A DNA stretch of 10,899 nucleotides from NCBI GenBank assembly GCA_035719045.1, contig DASTGO010000366.1:1-10899 (forward strand). Reading direction: 5' to 3'. Made by a program: the position numbers and the translations under genes. Under the pieces are notes generated by a model. That model was not told the origin of the DNA. It was given only the letters and a program-made list of their open reading frames with translations, and ran no database searches. Source of the stretch: DASTGO01 sp035719045 (lineage in GTDB: Bacteria; Actinomycetota; Actinomycetes; Actinomycetales; Kineosporiaceae). Below, piece by piece: positions 1 through 6,769 of this stretch (position 1 is the first letter of the stretch; each line of letters starts with the position of its first letter).

Positions 1-93
1 TGCCGCCGGGCCGGGCCGGGTCGGCGGGTCTGGCCGGGTCGGTGGGTCCGGCGGCGGCTCAAGCCCCTCCCGGGCCGGGCCGATAGCCGGAGG
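1..93. other. Left-edge stretch, possibly the tail of an upstream gene
   Basis: Very GC-rich sequence with repeated GGTCGG/GGGTC words and no recognisable domain. One forward frame is open from base 1 and stops with TGA at 95-97, overlapping the GTG at 94 as GTGA; it would encode a Gly/Ser/Arg-rich tail. A second forward frame stops with TAG at 84-86. The third frame is open from base 1 straight into the diguanylate cyclase, without an in-frame GTG or ATG before 94. I cannot tell which, if any, of these is translated. Confidence 0.25.
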
Positions 94-1134
94 GTGAGCT
101 GGGCCGCCCTGACCCGCCCGCGTGACCCCGTGCTGGCCGCGCGCCTGGCCATGGGCTTCATCGTCACCGCAGCCCTGGTCCAGCTCGGCAACGTCCTCCT
201 CACCCCGCTCCACGGCGGGCTGGCCGGGGAGATGCGGTCCTTCGGGATCCCGCTGGGGTTCCTCCTGATCGCGGGCGTCCTGCGGGGCTGTGCCCGGCGG
301 GTTCCCGGGCCGGCCTGGGCCATGGTTCCGCTGCTCGGGCTGGTGGCGATCACCGTGCTGGACGTCACCAGTAGGGATGCGAACGTCGAGGGGCAGATCT
401 TCCTGTTCTTCCCGGTGCTGTTCGCCGCGTCCCAGTTGCCGCGCCCGGCCGCGGCGGTGCTGACCGGGCTGGCGATGGCCTCCGAATGCGTCGTGACCTT
501 CAGCTCGGAGCCGGTGCGCTGGGCCGTCTTCGACAGCGTCTACGTCGGAGCCGGGCTGGCCGCGACGTCCTGGCTGCTGGTGCACTCCGCGGCCGCGCAG
601 GACCGGCTGATCGAGCGGCTGGCCCTGCTGGCCACGGTGGACTCCCTGACCGGGCTGACCACCCGCAGGGTGCTTGACGAAGTGGCCGACCAGGCGCTGC
701 ACCAGCGGCCGGAACGCCGGGGCGCCGGGAGCGACCACGGGACGTCCCTGCTGGTCATCGACCTGGACCTGTTCAAGGTGGTCAATGACACCTACGGCCA
801 TCCCGTCGGCGACGACTTCCTCGCCCACGTCGGCCGGGTCCTGCGGGCGAGCTGCCGTCCGGGTGACGTGATCAGCCGGCTCGGCGGGGACGAGTTCGGC
901 GTCCTGCTGCTCGACTGCCCCTACGGGGCGGCGCTGGACCAGGGGAGGCGGTTGGTGGAGGTGGCCGCGGCCACACCCTTCGTCGGCGCCGACGGGCTGG
1001 TGCTGCCGGTCAGCCTCAGCGTCGGGGTCGGCCATGTGCCCGCCGACACCGACGCCGAACTGCGCGACCTGTACGCCTTGGCCGACCGGGCCCTGTACCG
1101 GGCCAAGGAACTCGGCCGCGGCCGGGCCGCCTGA
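94..1134 (+). CDS. Membrane-anchored GGDEF diguanylate cyclase
   Basis: Predicted to make cyclic di-GMP from two GTP at the inner face of the membrane. The N-terminal half (residues about 18-164) has six hydrophobic segments, a MASE-like sensor that I cannot name further. The catalytic half begins with the DSLTGL motif at residue 183 and has the active-site GGDEF at 264-268. An RPGD I-site (R255, D258) sits exactly five residues before it, so product inhibition by c-di-GMP is expected. There is no EAL or HD-GYP domain, so it looks like a pure synthase. The start is uncertain: GTG 94 touches a GGAGG (89-93) with no spacer, but it overlaps a TGA as GTGA, which would suit translational coupling to an upstream gene. 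Alternatives are GTG 130, ATG 151, or a start left of the window, because the frame is open to base 1. The gene converges on the Mut7-C gene. Confidence 0.9.
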   Translation: MSWAALTRPRDPVLAARLAMGFIVTAALVQLGNVLLTPLHGGLAGEMRSFGIPLGFLLIAGVLRGCARRVPGPAWAMVPLLGLVAITVLDVTSRDANVEGQIFLFFPVLFAASQLPRPAAAVLTGLAMASECVVTFSSEPVRWAVFDSVYVGAGLAATSWLLVHSAAAQDRLIERLALLATVDSLTGLTTRRVLDEVADQALHQRPERRGAGSDHGTSLLVIDLDLFKVVNDTYGHPVGDDFLAHVGRVLRASCRPGDVISRLGGDEFGVLLLDCPYGAALDQGRRLVEVAAATPFVGADGLVLPVSLSVGVGHVPADTDAELRDLYALADRALYRAKELGRGRAA

Positions 1135-1139
1135 CCGGA

Positions 1140-1159
1140 CCGGCTCGGTCATCAGCCGG
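1140..1159. terminator. Weak hairpin between convergent genes
   Basis: CCGGCT (1140-1145) and AGCCGG (1154-1159) form a 6-bp stem with an 8-nt loop, five bases after the cyclase stop and before the Mut7-C stop. It lacks a T-tract, so it is only a candidate shared terminator. Confidence 0.3.
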
Positions 1160-1174
1160 CTCCCGGAGGTGCGC

Positions 1175-1975
1175 TCAGGCCGGGTCCGCGGGCCGGGCGC
1201 GGGTGAGGGCGGCGTCGACGATCCCGCGCAACCGGGCGGCATGTGCGCCGCGCCAGTAGACCCGCCCACAGCCGGTGCAGCGCCGGAAGTCCGCGTAGCT
1301 GCGGCGGGTGCCCGGCTGCAGCAGCGGCTCGACCTCGGACCTGCCGACCTCGCGCAGTGACCCGTTGCACGCCGGGCAGCGGGTCCACGGGTCCAGCGGC
1401 GGGCGGAACCGGTCGAGCACCTCGGCCAGCTGGTCGTCCGGTGCGTCCTGGCGCAGATGGGCGCCCCAGCGGACGGCCCGGCGGTGCAGCAGGCGGCGGT
1501 CACGGGTGAGCAGGATCCGCTGCTGCTGCGCCGACTGCCGGGCGAGCTGGTCGTCGTCGGCGTCGGACCGGTAGGCGGTGTCCAGGCCGAGCAGCCGCAT
1601 CCGCCGGGCCAGCGTCCCGAGGTGCACGTCCAGCAGGAACCGCGGCGGTGAGGTCGGCGCCGGCTGCGGGTACGTCACGGGGAGCACCCGGACCTCGTCG
1701 CCGCCCGCCGGGCGGTGTCCGGGACCGACCGGACGGTCCGCCAGCAGCAGCCCGCCCACCTCCGTCGGCGGGATCCCGGCCGAGGACACCAGGTGCCCGA
1801 GCGTCGACGTCTCGTCGCAGCGGACCGGCACCCGTTCCGCCCGGCGTCCGGCGGGCAGGAAGAGCCGCAGCGACGGCGGGACCAGCAGGATCACCGCGGG
1901 TTCGGGGGCGGCGGGTCCGGGGGTGGCGCGTTCGGGGGCGGTGGGTTCGGGGGCGGTGGGTTCGGTCATCGGCAT
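1175..1975 (-). CDS. Ubiquitin-like/Mut7-C RNase domain protein
   Basis: The 266-residue product has an Ala/Pro/Glu/Thr-rich N-terminus (residues 5-27). A ubiquitin-like beta-grasp domain (about 30-103) follows, then a Mut7-C domain (about 112-250). Mut7-C is a PIN-fold nuclease family found widely in bacteria and at the C-terminus of animal Mut-7. Visible landmarks are the LLDVHLG motif with D116, an acidic run at 137-142, TRD with D159, and a zinc ribbon of CPAC (C200/C203) and CTGC (C233/C236). By family it is likely a cytoplasmic RNA-binding or RNA-cleaving protein; its substrate is unknown. ATG 1975 is the furthest plausible start, with ATG at codon 3 as an alternative; neither has a good ribosome-binding site. 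It lies 60 bp downstream of the monooxygenase on the same strand, so it may be its operon partner or simply read from it. Confidence 0.85.
   Translation of the reverse strand: MPMTEPTAPEPTAPERATPGPAAPEPAVILLVPPSLRLFLPAGRRAERVPVRCDETSTLGHLVSSAGIPPTEVGGLLLADRPVGPGHRPAGGDEVRVLPVTYPQPAPTSPPRFLLDVHLGTLARRMRLLGLDTAYRSDADDDQLARQSAQQQRILLTRDRRLLHRRAVRWGAHLRQDAPDDQLAEVLDRFRPPLDPWTRCPACNGSLREVGRSEVEPLLQPGTRRSYADFRRCTGCGRVYWRGAHAARLRGIVDAALTRARPADPA
1931..1965 (-). repeat. 15-bp tandem repeat coding a Pro/Ala/Glu segment
   Basis: TTCGGGGGCGGTGGG occurs twice head to tail (1931-1945, 1946-1960) with a partial third copy to 1965. Degenerate copies run on towards 1900. On the minus strand each unit encodes P-T-A-P-E, giving residues 6-15 of the Mut7-C protein. 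This looks like a slippage-grown flexible tail in front of the ubiquitin-like domain. Confidence 0.75.
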
Positions 1976-2035
1976 CCGCTGTCTGTGTGCGGCCCGGGCC
2001 GGCGGACGGAGTCCGGTCCGGTGGGGACGTCCCGT

Positions 2036-3196
2036 TCAGGACGGCGGACGCCAGTCCAGCACGGGTCCCAGGCCGCGGGCGATGGCCACGTCCGGGACCA
2101 GGCCCATCAGCCGGGCCACGAGGCCCTGCACCGGGTACGGCGCCTGGTAGACCCGGCCCGCCCGGCGGGACCGGGTGGCGATGGCGGTCGTCCGGGGGAG
2201 GCGCTGCCGGGTGTACTCCTCGAGGGCCGGGGCGACCGGCCGGCGGGCCAGCTCCGCCGCGAGTACGACGGCGTCCTCCAGCGCGGTGCAGGCCCCCTGG
2301 CCGAGGTCCGGGGTCATCGCATGCGCGGCGTCCCCGAGCACGGCCACCCGACCGGAGTGCAGGGCGGGCAGCGCTACCCCCAGCTCCTCGATGTCCTGGT
2401 GCAGGACCTGGCCGGGGGTCAGCCCGGCGACCACGGTGGCGACCGGCTCGTGCCAGGACCCGAACCGTGCGGACAGTTCCGCGCACTCGTCGGCGGCCCG
2501 TCGGCCGGGAGGGGTGGTGGCGGTCGCGTAGCAGTACCACCGGTCCCCGCTCATCGGCACGACGGCGAAGCGCTGCCCGTCCCGTCCCCAGGTCTCGAAG
2601 CCCGCGAGCCGCGCCTCCCCGGCCGGGACGACCATCCGCCAGGCGGTGTACCCGGCGTAGCGGGGTGCGGGATGCGCGGGGAACAGGCCCTGCCGCAGCA
2701 CCGAGCGGATCCCGTCCGCCGCCACGACCACGTCCGCCGCCAGCGTGGACTCCTGACCGCCGGCCGAGATGCGTACCGTGGCCGGGCCGTCCCCGTCGCC
2801 GGGGTCCACCCCGAGCACGGTGGTCGACGTACTCACCACGCCGTCCGGCAGCCCGGCGGCCAGCAGGTCGATCAGCTCGCTGCGGTGGACCACGACGAGC
2901 GGGTCGCCGTACCGCTGCCGGACCGCCGCGCCGACGTCGGAGCGGGCCAGCCAGCGCCCGTCCGGCCGGCGGATCCCGCTCTCCCCGGACAGGGCCGCGC
3001 CCCGGCGGACCCCGCCTCCGACGCCCAGGACGTCGAGGGCCCGCAGAGCGTTCGGCCACAGGCTGAGCCCGGCTCCGACCGGTTCCAGGCCGGGTGCCCG
3101 CTCCAGAACCCGGACCTGCCAGCCGGTCCGGTGCAGCGCCAGCGCCGCGGCCAGACCCCCGATCCCGCCCCCGGCCACCACGGCCTGTCCGGACAT
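2036..3196 (-). CDS. FAD-dependent aromatic-ring-type monooxygenase
   Basis: A 386-residue class A flavoprotein monooxygenase (FAD_binding_3 type; HpxO/salicylate hydroxylase-like). It would use NAD(P)H and O2 to hydroxylate an unidentified small substrate in the cytoplasm. The Rossmann GGGIGG lies at residues 9-14, with the ribose-binding acid E32 after the second strand. The DG motif is ADGIRS (160-165). The GD motif GDAAHAMTPDLGQGA starts at 288, with the conserved P296. YAGYTAWR at 180-187 resembles HpxO-like and epoxidase-type relatives. Length is normal and the gene is intact. ATG 3196 is supported by a GGAGG five bases upstream. It diverges from a TetR gene across 85 bp holding a perfect palindrome, so it is probably the regulator's main target, induced by its substrate or a related compound. 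The closest activity (urate, salicylate or antibiotic-like) cannot be decided from sequence alone. Confidence 0.9.
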   Translation of the reverse strand: MSGQAVVAGGGIGGLAAALALHRTGWQVRVLERAPGLEPVGAGLSLWPNALRALDVLGVGGGVRRGAALSGESGIRRPDGRWLARSDVGAAVRQRYGDPLVVVHRSELIDLLAAGLPDGVVSTSTTVLGVDPGDGDGPATVRISAGGQESTLAADVVVAADGIRSVLRQGLFPAHPAPRYAGYTAWRMVVPAGEARLAGFETWGRDGQRFAVVPMSGDRWYCYATATTPPGRRAADECAELSARFGSWHEPVATVVAGLTPGQVLHQDIEELGVALPALHSGRVAVLGDAAHAMTPDLGQGACTALEDAVVLAAELARRPVAPALEEYTRQRLPRTTAIATRSRRAGRVYQAPYPVQGLVARLMGLVPDVAIARGLGPVLDWRPPS

Positions 3197-3211
3197 CCCC
3201 GCCTCCTGTTC

Positions 3212-3227
3212 CTCTACGATCGTAGAG
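3212..3227. promoter_or_regulatory. Perfect 16-bp palindrome, probable TetR operator
   Basis: CTCTACGATCGTAGAG is a perfect dyad lying between the divergent monooxygenase and TetR starts, 15 bp before the monooxygenase ATG. It contains TACGAT, a fair -10 hexamer, on both strands, so binding could shut both promoters at once. Length and position fit TetR-family autoregulation; I did not find convincing -35 boxes. Confidence 0.75.
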
Positions 3228-3281
3228 CCGATGGGTCAGTAAGGTACCCGGCGGGCAGGGACGAGGGAACCGGGGTGTGAG

Positions 3282-3851
3282 GTGACGCAGCGCAGAGCCC
3301 GGATCGCCGATGCGGGGATCGCCCTGCTCGCCCGCCGCGGCCGGCCCGGGCTGACCCATCGCGCCGTGGACGCCGAGGCAGGCCTGCCCGCCGGCTCCAC
3401 CTCGTACTACGCGCGCACCCGGGCCGCCCTGCTCGAACTGGTCGTGCACCGGCTGGCCGAACTCGACCTCGACCCCGGTGGCCGGGCCGAACCTCCGGCA
3501 CCGACCGATGCCGACAGCCTCGCCGACCTGCTCGCCGGCTACGTGCACGGCCGGCTCACCGGGAACCGCGAGCGCACCCTTGCCCGGTACGAGCTGTCCC
3601 TGGAGGCGGTGCACCACCCGGGTGTCCGGGAGGTGCTCGTCACCACGGGCGCGCCGTTCCGCACCGTGGCCGCCGACCTGCTCGCCGGGCTCGGCTCCCC
3701 GGATCCGCAACGGCACGGGCGGCTGCTGGTGGCCTGCTGCGACGGGCTGGTCCTCGACGCCGTCGCGGGCGCCGGGTCTGCGCATCAGCCGGGTCTGGAG
3801 GAATTGCGCCGGAGCCTGCGCGACCTGCTCACCGGGATGCTGCCCGGCTGA
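3282..3851 (+). CDS. TetR-family transcriptional repressor
   Basis: The 189-residue product has an N-terminal helix-turn-helix. Residues 24-43 (LTHRAVDAEAGLPAGSTSYY) match the TetR recognition region, with the usual aromatic YY ending the recognition helix. The C-terminal part (about 75-189) is all helical, as expected for a ligand-binding dimerisation domain; it does not reveal the ligand. The GTG start at 3282 has a GGGG six bases upstream. The divergent FAD monooxygenase and the palindrome at 3212-3227 suggest it represses both itself and the monooxygenase, releasing DNA when a compound handled by the enzyme binds. A terminator-like hairpin follows the stop by 27 bases. Assignment to TetR is firm; target and ligand are inferred from position. 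Confidence 0.92.
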   Translation: MTQRRARIADAGIALLARRGRPGLTHRAVDAEAGLPAGSTSYYARTRAALLELVVHRLAELDLDPGGRAEPPAPTDADSLADLLAGYVHGRLTGNRERTLARYELSLEAVHHPGVREVLVTTGAPFRTVAADLLAGLGSPDPQRHGRLLVACCDGLVLDAVAGAGSAHQPGLEELRRSLRDLLTGMLPG

Positions 3852-3878
3852 TCCGGGTGCCCCTGGTGCCGGTGTCGC

Positions 3879-3900
3879 GGTACCGGGCGCCCCCGGTACC
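3879..3900 (+). terminator. Strong GC hairpin after the TetR gene
   Basis: GGTACCGGG (3879-3887) pairs perfectly with CCCGGTACC (3892-3900) around a CGCC tetraloop, 27 bases past the TetR stop. There is no T-tract, as is common in high-GC actinobacteria. It would separate TetR transcription from the pectinase. Confidence 0.55.
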
Positions 3901-3937
3901 CGCGCGAGCGATCCGCCGGCCTCCGGAGCAATCCGCC

Positions 3938-3976
3938 GCACCCGGCACCCTGGCCCCCTGCACCCGGCACCCTGGC
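3938..3976. repeat. 17-bp direct repeat, two copies
   Basis: GCACCCGGCACCCTGGC is present at 3938-3954 and again at 3960-3976, a 22-bp period, i.e. two helical turns. Each copy also contains the shorter internal echo CACCCGGCACCC. It lies in the TetR-pectinase gap and could be a paired binding site or simple duplication. Confidence 0.7.
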
Positions 3977-3984
3977 AGATCGGG

Positions 3985-4005
3985 GATCGAAGATCGAAGA
4001 TCGAA
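3985..4005. repeat. Three tandem GATCGAA heptamers
   Basis: GATCGAA occurs at 3985-3991, 3992-3998 and 3999-4005, followed by AAA. This is the most AT-rich stretch of the gap and lies five bases before an inverted repeat. It may be an activator site, an UP-like element or a microsatellite. Confidence 0.75.
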
Positions 4006-4009
4006 AAAG

Positions 4010-4029
4010 GGTTGCCGACCTGGGCAACC
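4010..4029. promoter_or_regulatory. Inverted repeat upstream of the pectinase, candidate operator
   Basis: GGTTGCC (4010-4016) and GGCAACC (4023-4029) form a perfect 7-bp inverted repeat with a 6-bp centre, 86 bp before the preferred GTG start at 4116. Symmetry and size suit a dimeric repressor; an RNA leader hairpin is the other reading. No clear -35/-10 pair was recognised around it. Confidence 0.4.
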
Positions 4030-4115
4030 ATCTGCCGGTGCCCGGACCACTAGCGATCAAGGCGGTCCGGGCCCGTGGTCCGGCCGGCAGGGGCAGGTGG
4101 CGAGGGGCGGTCGGG

Positions 4116-6638
4116 GTGGCAGCGACAGGTTCCGGGTCCGGACCGGGACGTCCTGGGCGAGCGGGTGGCCGGGGCAGGCCGGCCTGGAAGGCCGGCGGGA
4201 CGGCGGCGATCGTGGTGGCGGCCGGGGCCGTGGTGATCCCCTGGGCGACCGCCGCCGGCGGCTCGACCTTCACGGTCGCGGCCGACGGGTCCGCGCAGTT
4301 CCGGACGGTGCAGGCCGCCGTCGACGCGGTCCCGGCGGACGGCACCGCGCACACGATCGTCATCGCCAGGGGGACCTACCGCGGCACCGTGGACGTGCCC
4401 GCGGCCAAGACCCACCTGACCATCAGGGGCGCCACCGGCAACCCCGAGGACGTGGTGATCACCGAGGGCCACGCGGCCGGGCTGGCCAGGCCGGGCGGCG
4501 GCACCTGGGGGACCGAGGGCAGTGCGACGGCCACCTTCCGGGCCGCGGACCTGGCGGTCACCGGTGTCACCATCACCAACTCGTTCAACCCGGCGGCGAA
4601 CCCCGGCGTCACCGGCACCCAGGCGGTCGCGCTCGCCGCCGAGGGGGACCGGCAGGTGTACGCCAACGACCGGATCATCAGCACCCAGGACACCCTGCTC
4701 GCGTGGTCACCGAAGGCCACCGCCCAGACCCGGCAGTACTTCCGCAACTGTTTCGTCGCCGGGACCGTGGACTTCGTGTTCGGCAACGCCACCGCGGTCT
4801 TCGACCGGGTGAACCTCCAGGCCACCGACCTCGGGGCAGCGGCGGGCGGCAACAACGGCTACCTCACCGCGGCGAACACCGACTCGGGCAAGAAGTACGG
4901 CTTCCTGATCACCAACAGCACCGTCCATGCCTCCGGTGCGGCGAACACCGGGTATCTCGGCCGGCCGTGGCATCCGACGGCCTCCGCGGTGGCGCAGGTC
5001 GTCATCCGGGAGACCGTGCTGCCCGCCGCGATCAAGTCTGCCGCTCCGTGGACGGACATGAGCGGCTTCTCCTGGAGGTCCGCGCGGTTCTTCGAGTACC
5101 GCAACACCGGCCCCGGCGCCGCGGTCAACGGCAACCGCCCGCAGCTGACCGCCGCACAGGCCGCCGACTACACCGCGGCGAGGTACCTGGCCGGCACCGA
5201 CGGCTGGAACCCGACGGGCTCCGGGACCCCGGGCTCCGCCGGGTCGGGGACCCCGGGTTCGGCCGGGTCGGGTCCCGTCACGCCGGTCGGCAACGTCACC
5301 GGTGACACCCGCACGGTGTCCCGGCCGGTGATCCCGTCCACCTGCGCCACCCTGACCGCGACCCTGACCCTGGCCAACCGGACCGGATCGGCCGCCCAGG
5401 AGCAGAACCCGCCGGACACCGCGCGCCTGCAGCAGGCGATCGACCGCTGCACCCAGACCGGCAGCGCCTCCGTGGCGGTCGAGCTCGTCGCGGGCGGCGC
5501 TCACCGGGACTTCCTGTCCGGCCCGCTGACCGTCACCCGCGGTGTCGTGCTCGTCGTGGACAGCGGGGTCACCCTGTACGCCGCGCGCAATCCCGCCCTG
5601 TACCAGGTCAGCGGCAGCCCTGCCTGCGGCACGGTCGCCTCCGGCAAGGGTGGTTGCCGGGCGTTCCTCGCGGTGTCCGGGGCCAATGCCGGGATCGAGG
5701 GTGTCCGGGCGGCCGACGGCAGCCAGGGGCGCATCGACGGCCGCGGCGACGCGACGGTCCTCGGCGGTTCCGGCAGCTGGTGGGACCTGGCGCACCAGGC
5801 GCAGGTGCAGGGCGGCAACCAGCAGAACCCGCGGCTGATCCAGGCCACCAGGTCGGACAACTTCACCGTCTACGACATCGATCTGCTCAACTCGCCGAAC
5901 TTCCACCTCGTCTACTCGGGAGGTACCGGGTTCACCGTCTGGGGCGTGCGGATCAAGACCCCCGCCACCGCGCGGAACACCGACGGCATCGACCCCGCCG
6001 GAGCCACCGACGTGACCATCCGGGACTCCTCGATCGCCGCGGGGGATGACGGGGTGGCGATCAAGGGCAACCAGGCCAGCCACAACATCACGATCGCCGG
6101 TAACCACTTCTACGGCACGCACGGCATCTCGATCGGCAGCGAGACCGCCGGCGGGGTGAGCAACGTGCTGGTCCGGGACAACACCGTCGACGGCACCGAC
6201 CCGTGGGGCACGGCCAGCGGGTCGAGCACCGGGATCCGGATCAAGAGCTCCCCGGCCAACGGTGGGACCGTCTCCGACGTGGCCTACGTCAACACCTGCC
6301 TGCGGGCGGTGAAGGCGCCGATGGTGTTCGACACCCACTACGCCGGCCAGACCGGCTCCGGCACCCCGTACTTCACCCGGATCAGCGTCATCGGCCTGGT
6401 GGCCACCGGATCCCCGGCCAGGGCGAAGTCCGTCTTCGTCGGCCTGGACGCCGCGCACCCGCTCGGCCTGTCCCTCAGCCAGGTCACGCTCGACGTCACG
6501 GCGAACACCGCCCAGTACGCCAGGGTGACCAGCGCCGCGAGCAACCTGATCCTCTCCGGCACCGGAGTCGCGGCGGGCCGGGGCTCCGCGACGGGATCGC
6601 GGCCCACCTGCAGCTTCCCGGCCTATCCAGCCCTGTAG
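4116..6638 (+). CDS. Secreted pectin methylesterase (CE8)-polygalacturonase (GH28) fusion
   Basis: Predicted bifunctional extracellular pectinase of about 840 residues: the first domain removes methyl esters from pectin, the second hydrolyses the demethylated polygalacturonate. A basic start and hydrophobic stretch (residues 29-43) form a Sec signal, with cleavage likely near ATA-A (46/47). The CE8 domain (about 50-365) shows QAVAL, QDTL (Q191, D192), VDFVFG (D219) and LGRPW (R283, W285), all expected active-site elements. A Gly/Ser/Thr/Pro linker (369-387) follows. The GH28 domain (about 400-835) shows NTDG (621-624), GDD (643-645), H669-G in the THGISIG motif, and RIK (708-710), so both sites look intact. 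GTG 4116 is chosen for its GAGGGG eight bases upstream; GTG 4038 keeps the frame but lacks a ribosome-binding site and would give an overlong signal n-region. No binding module or sortase motif is visible. Flanking genes are unrelated, so it is likely a stand-alone unit. Confidence 0.9.
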   Translation: MAATGSGSGPGRPGRAGGRGRPAWKAGGTAAIVVAAGAVVIPWATAAGGSTFTVAADGSAQFRTVQAAVDAVPADGTAHTIVIARGTYRGTVDVPAAKTHLTIRGATGNPEDVVITEGHAAGLARPGGGTWGTEGSATATFRAADLAVTGVTITNSFNPAANPGVTGTQAVALAAEGDRQVYANDRIISTQDTLLAWSPKATAQTRQYFRNCFVAGTVDFVFGNATAVFDRVNLQATDLGAAAGGNNGYLTAANTDSGKKYGFLITNSTVHASGAANTGYLGRPWHPTASAVAQVVIRETVLPAAIKSAAPWTDMSGFSWRSARFFEYRNTGPGAAVNGNRPQLTAAQAADYTAARYLAGTDGWNPTGSGTPGSAGSGTPGSAGSGPVTPVGNVTGDTRTVSRPVIPSTCATLTATLTLANRTGSAAQEQNPPDTARLQQAIDRCTQTGSASVAVELVAGGAHRDFLSGPLTVTRGVVLVVDSGVTLYAARNPALYQVSGSPACGTVASGKGGCRAFLAVSGANAGIEGVRAADGSQGRIDGRGDATVLGGSGSWWDLAHQAQVQGGNQQNPRLIQATRSDNFTVYDIDLLNSPNFHLVYSGGTGFTVWGVRIKTPATARNTDGIDPAGATDVTIRDSSIAAGDDGVAIKGNQASHNITIAGNHFYGTHGISIGSETAGGVSNVLVRDNTVDGTDPWGTASGSSTGIRIKSSPANGGTVSDVAYVNTCLRAVKAPMVFDTHYAGQTGSGTPYFTRISVIGLVATGSPARAKSVFVGLDAAHPLGLSLSQVTLDVTANTAQYARVTSAASNLILSGTGVAAGRGSATGSRPTCSFPAYPAL
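5220..5267 (+). repeat. 24-bp tandem repeat coding the interdomain linker
   Basis: Two adjacent 24-bp units (5220-5243, 5244-5267) differ at a few third-position bases and encode S-G-T-P-G-S-A-G twice. They join the CE8 and GH28 domains. The gradual GSAGSGP run after them suggests a flexible secreted linker that can change length by unit slippage. Confidence 0.8.
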
Positions 6639-6648
6639 CCGCCGGCCA

Positions 6649-6681
6649 GGTGCCGGGGACGGTTCTGCGTGCCCCGGCACC
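6649..6681. terminator. Long hairpin after the pectinase gene
   Basis: A 10-bp perfect stem, GGTGCCGGGG (6649-6658) with CCCCGGCACC (6672-6681), encloses a 13-nt loop, 10 bases after the pectinase TAG. It sits between convergent genes and could end transcription from both sides. No T-tract follows. Confidence 0.55.
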
Positions 6682-6769
6682 CGGTGGTCGGCTCCGGCCC
6701 GGTGGTCAGCCCCAGGCCCGGGTCAGGGCGGCGGCCACCTGGTCCAGGGCCTCCCCGGCCGCGGGGACC

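Noticed and set aside
1500..4031. Very long minus-strand open frame of 843 codons across the Mut7-C, monooxygenase and TetR genes
   Set aside because: Its translation is Arg/Gly/Pro/Ala-rich low-complexity sequence, while the overlapping frames hold clear conserved motifs. Long stop-free shadow frames are expected at this GC content.
4707..6680. 657-codon minus-strand frame opposite the pectinase
   Set aside because: Antisense shadow of the CE8-GH28 gene; it has no recognisable domain, is rich in Gly/Arg/Val/Asp, and lacks a ribosome-binding site.
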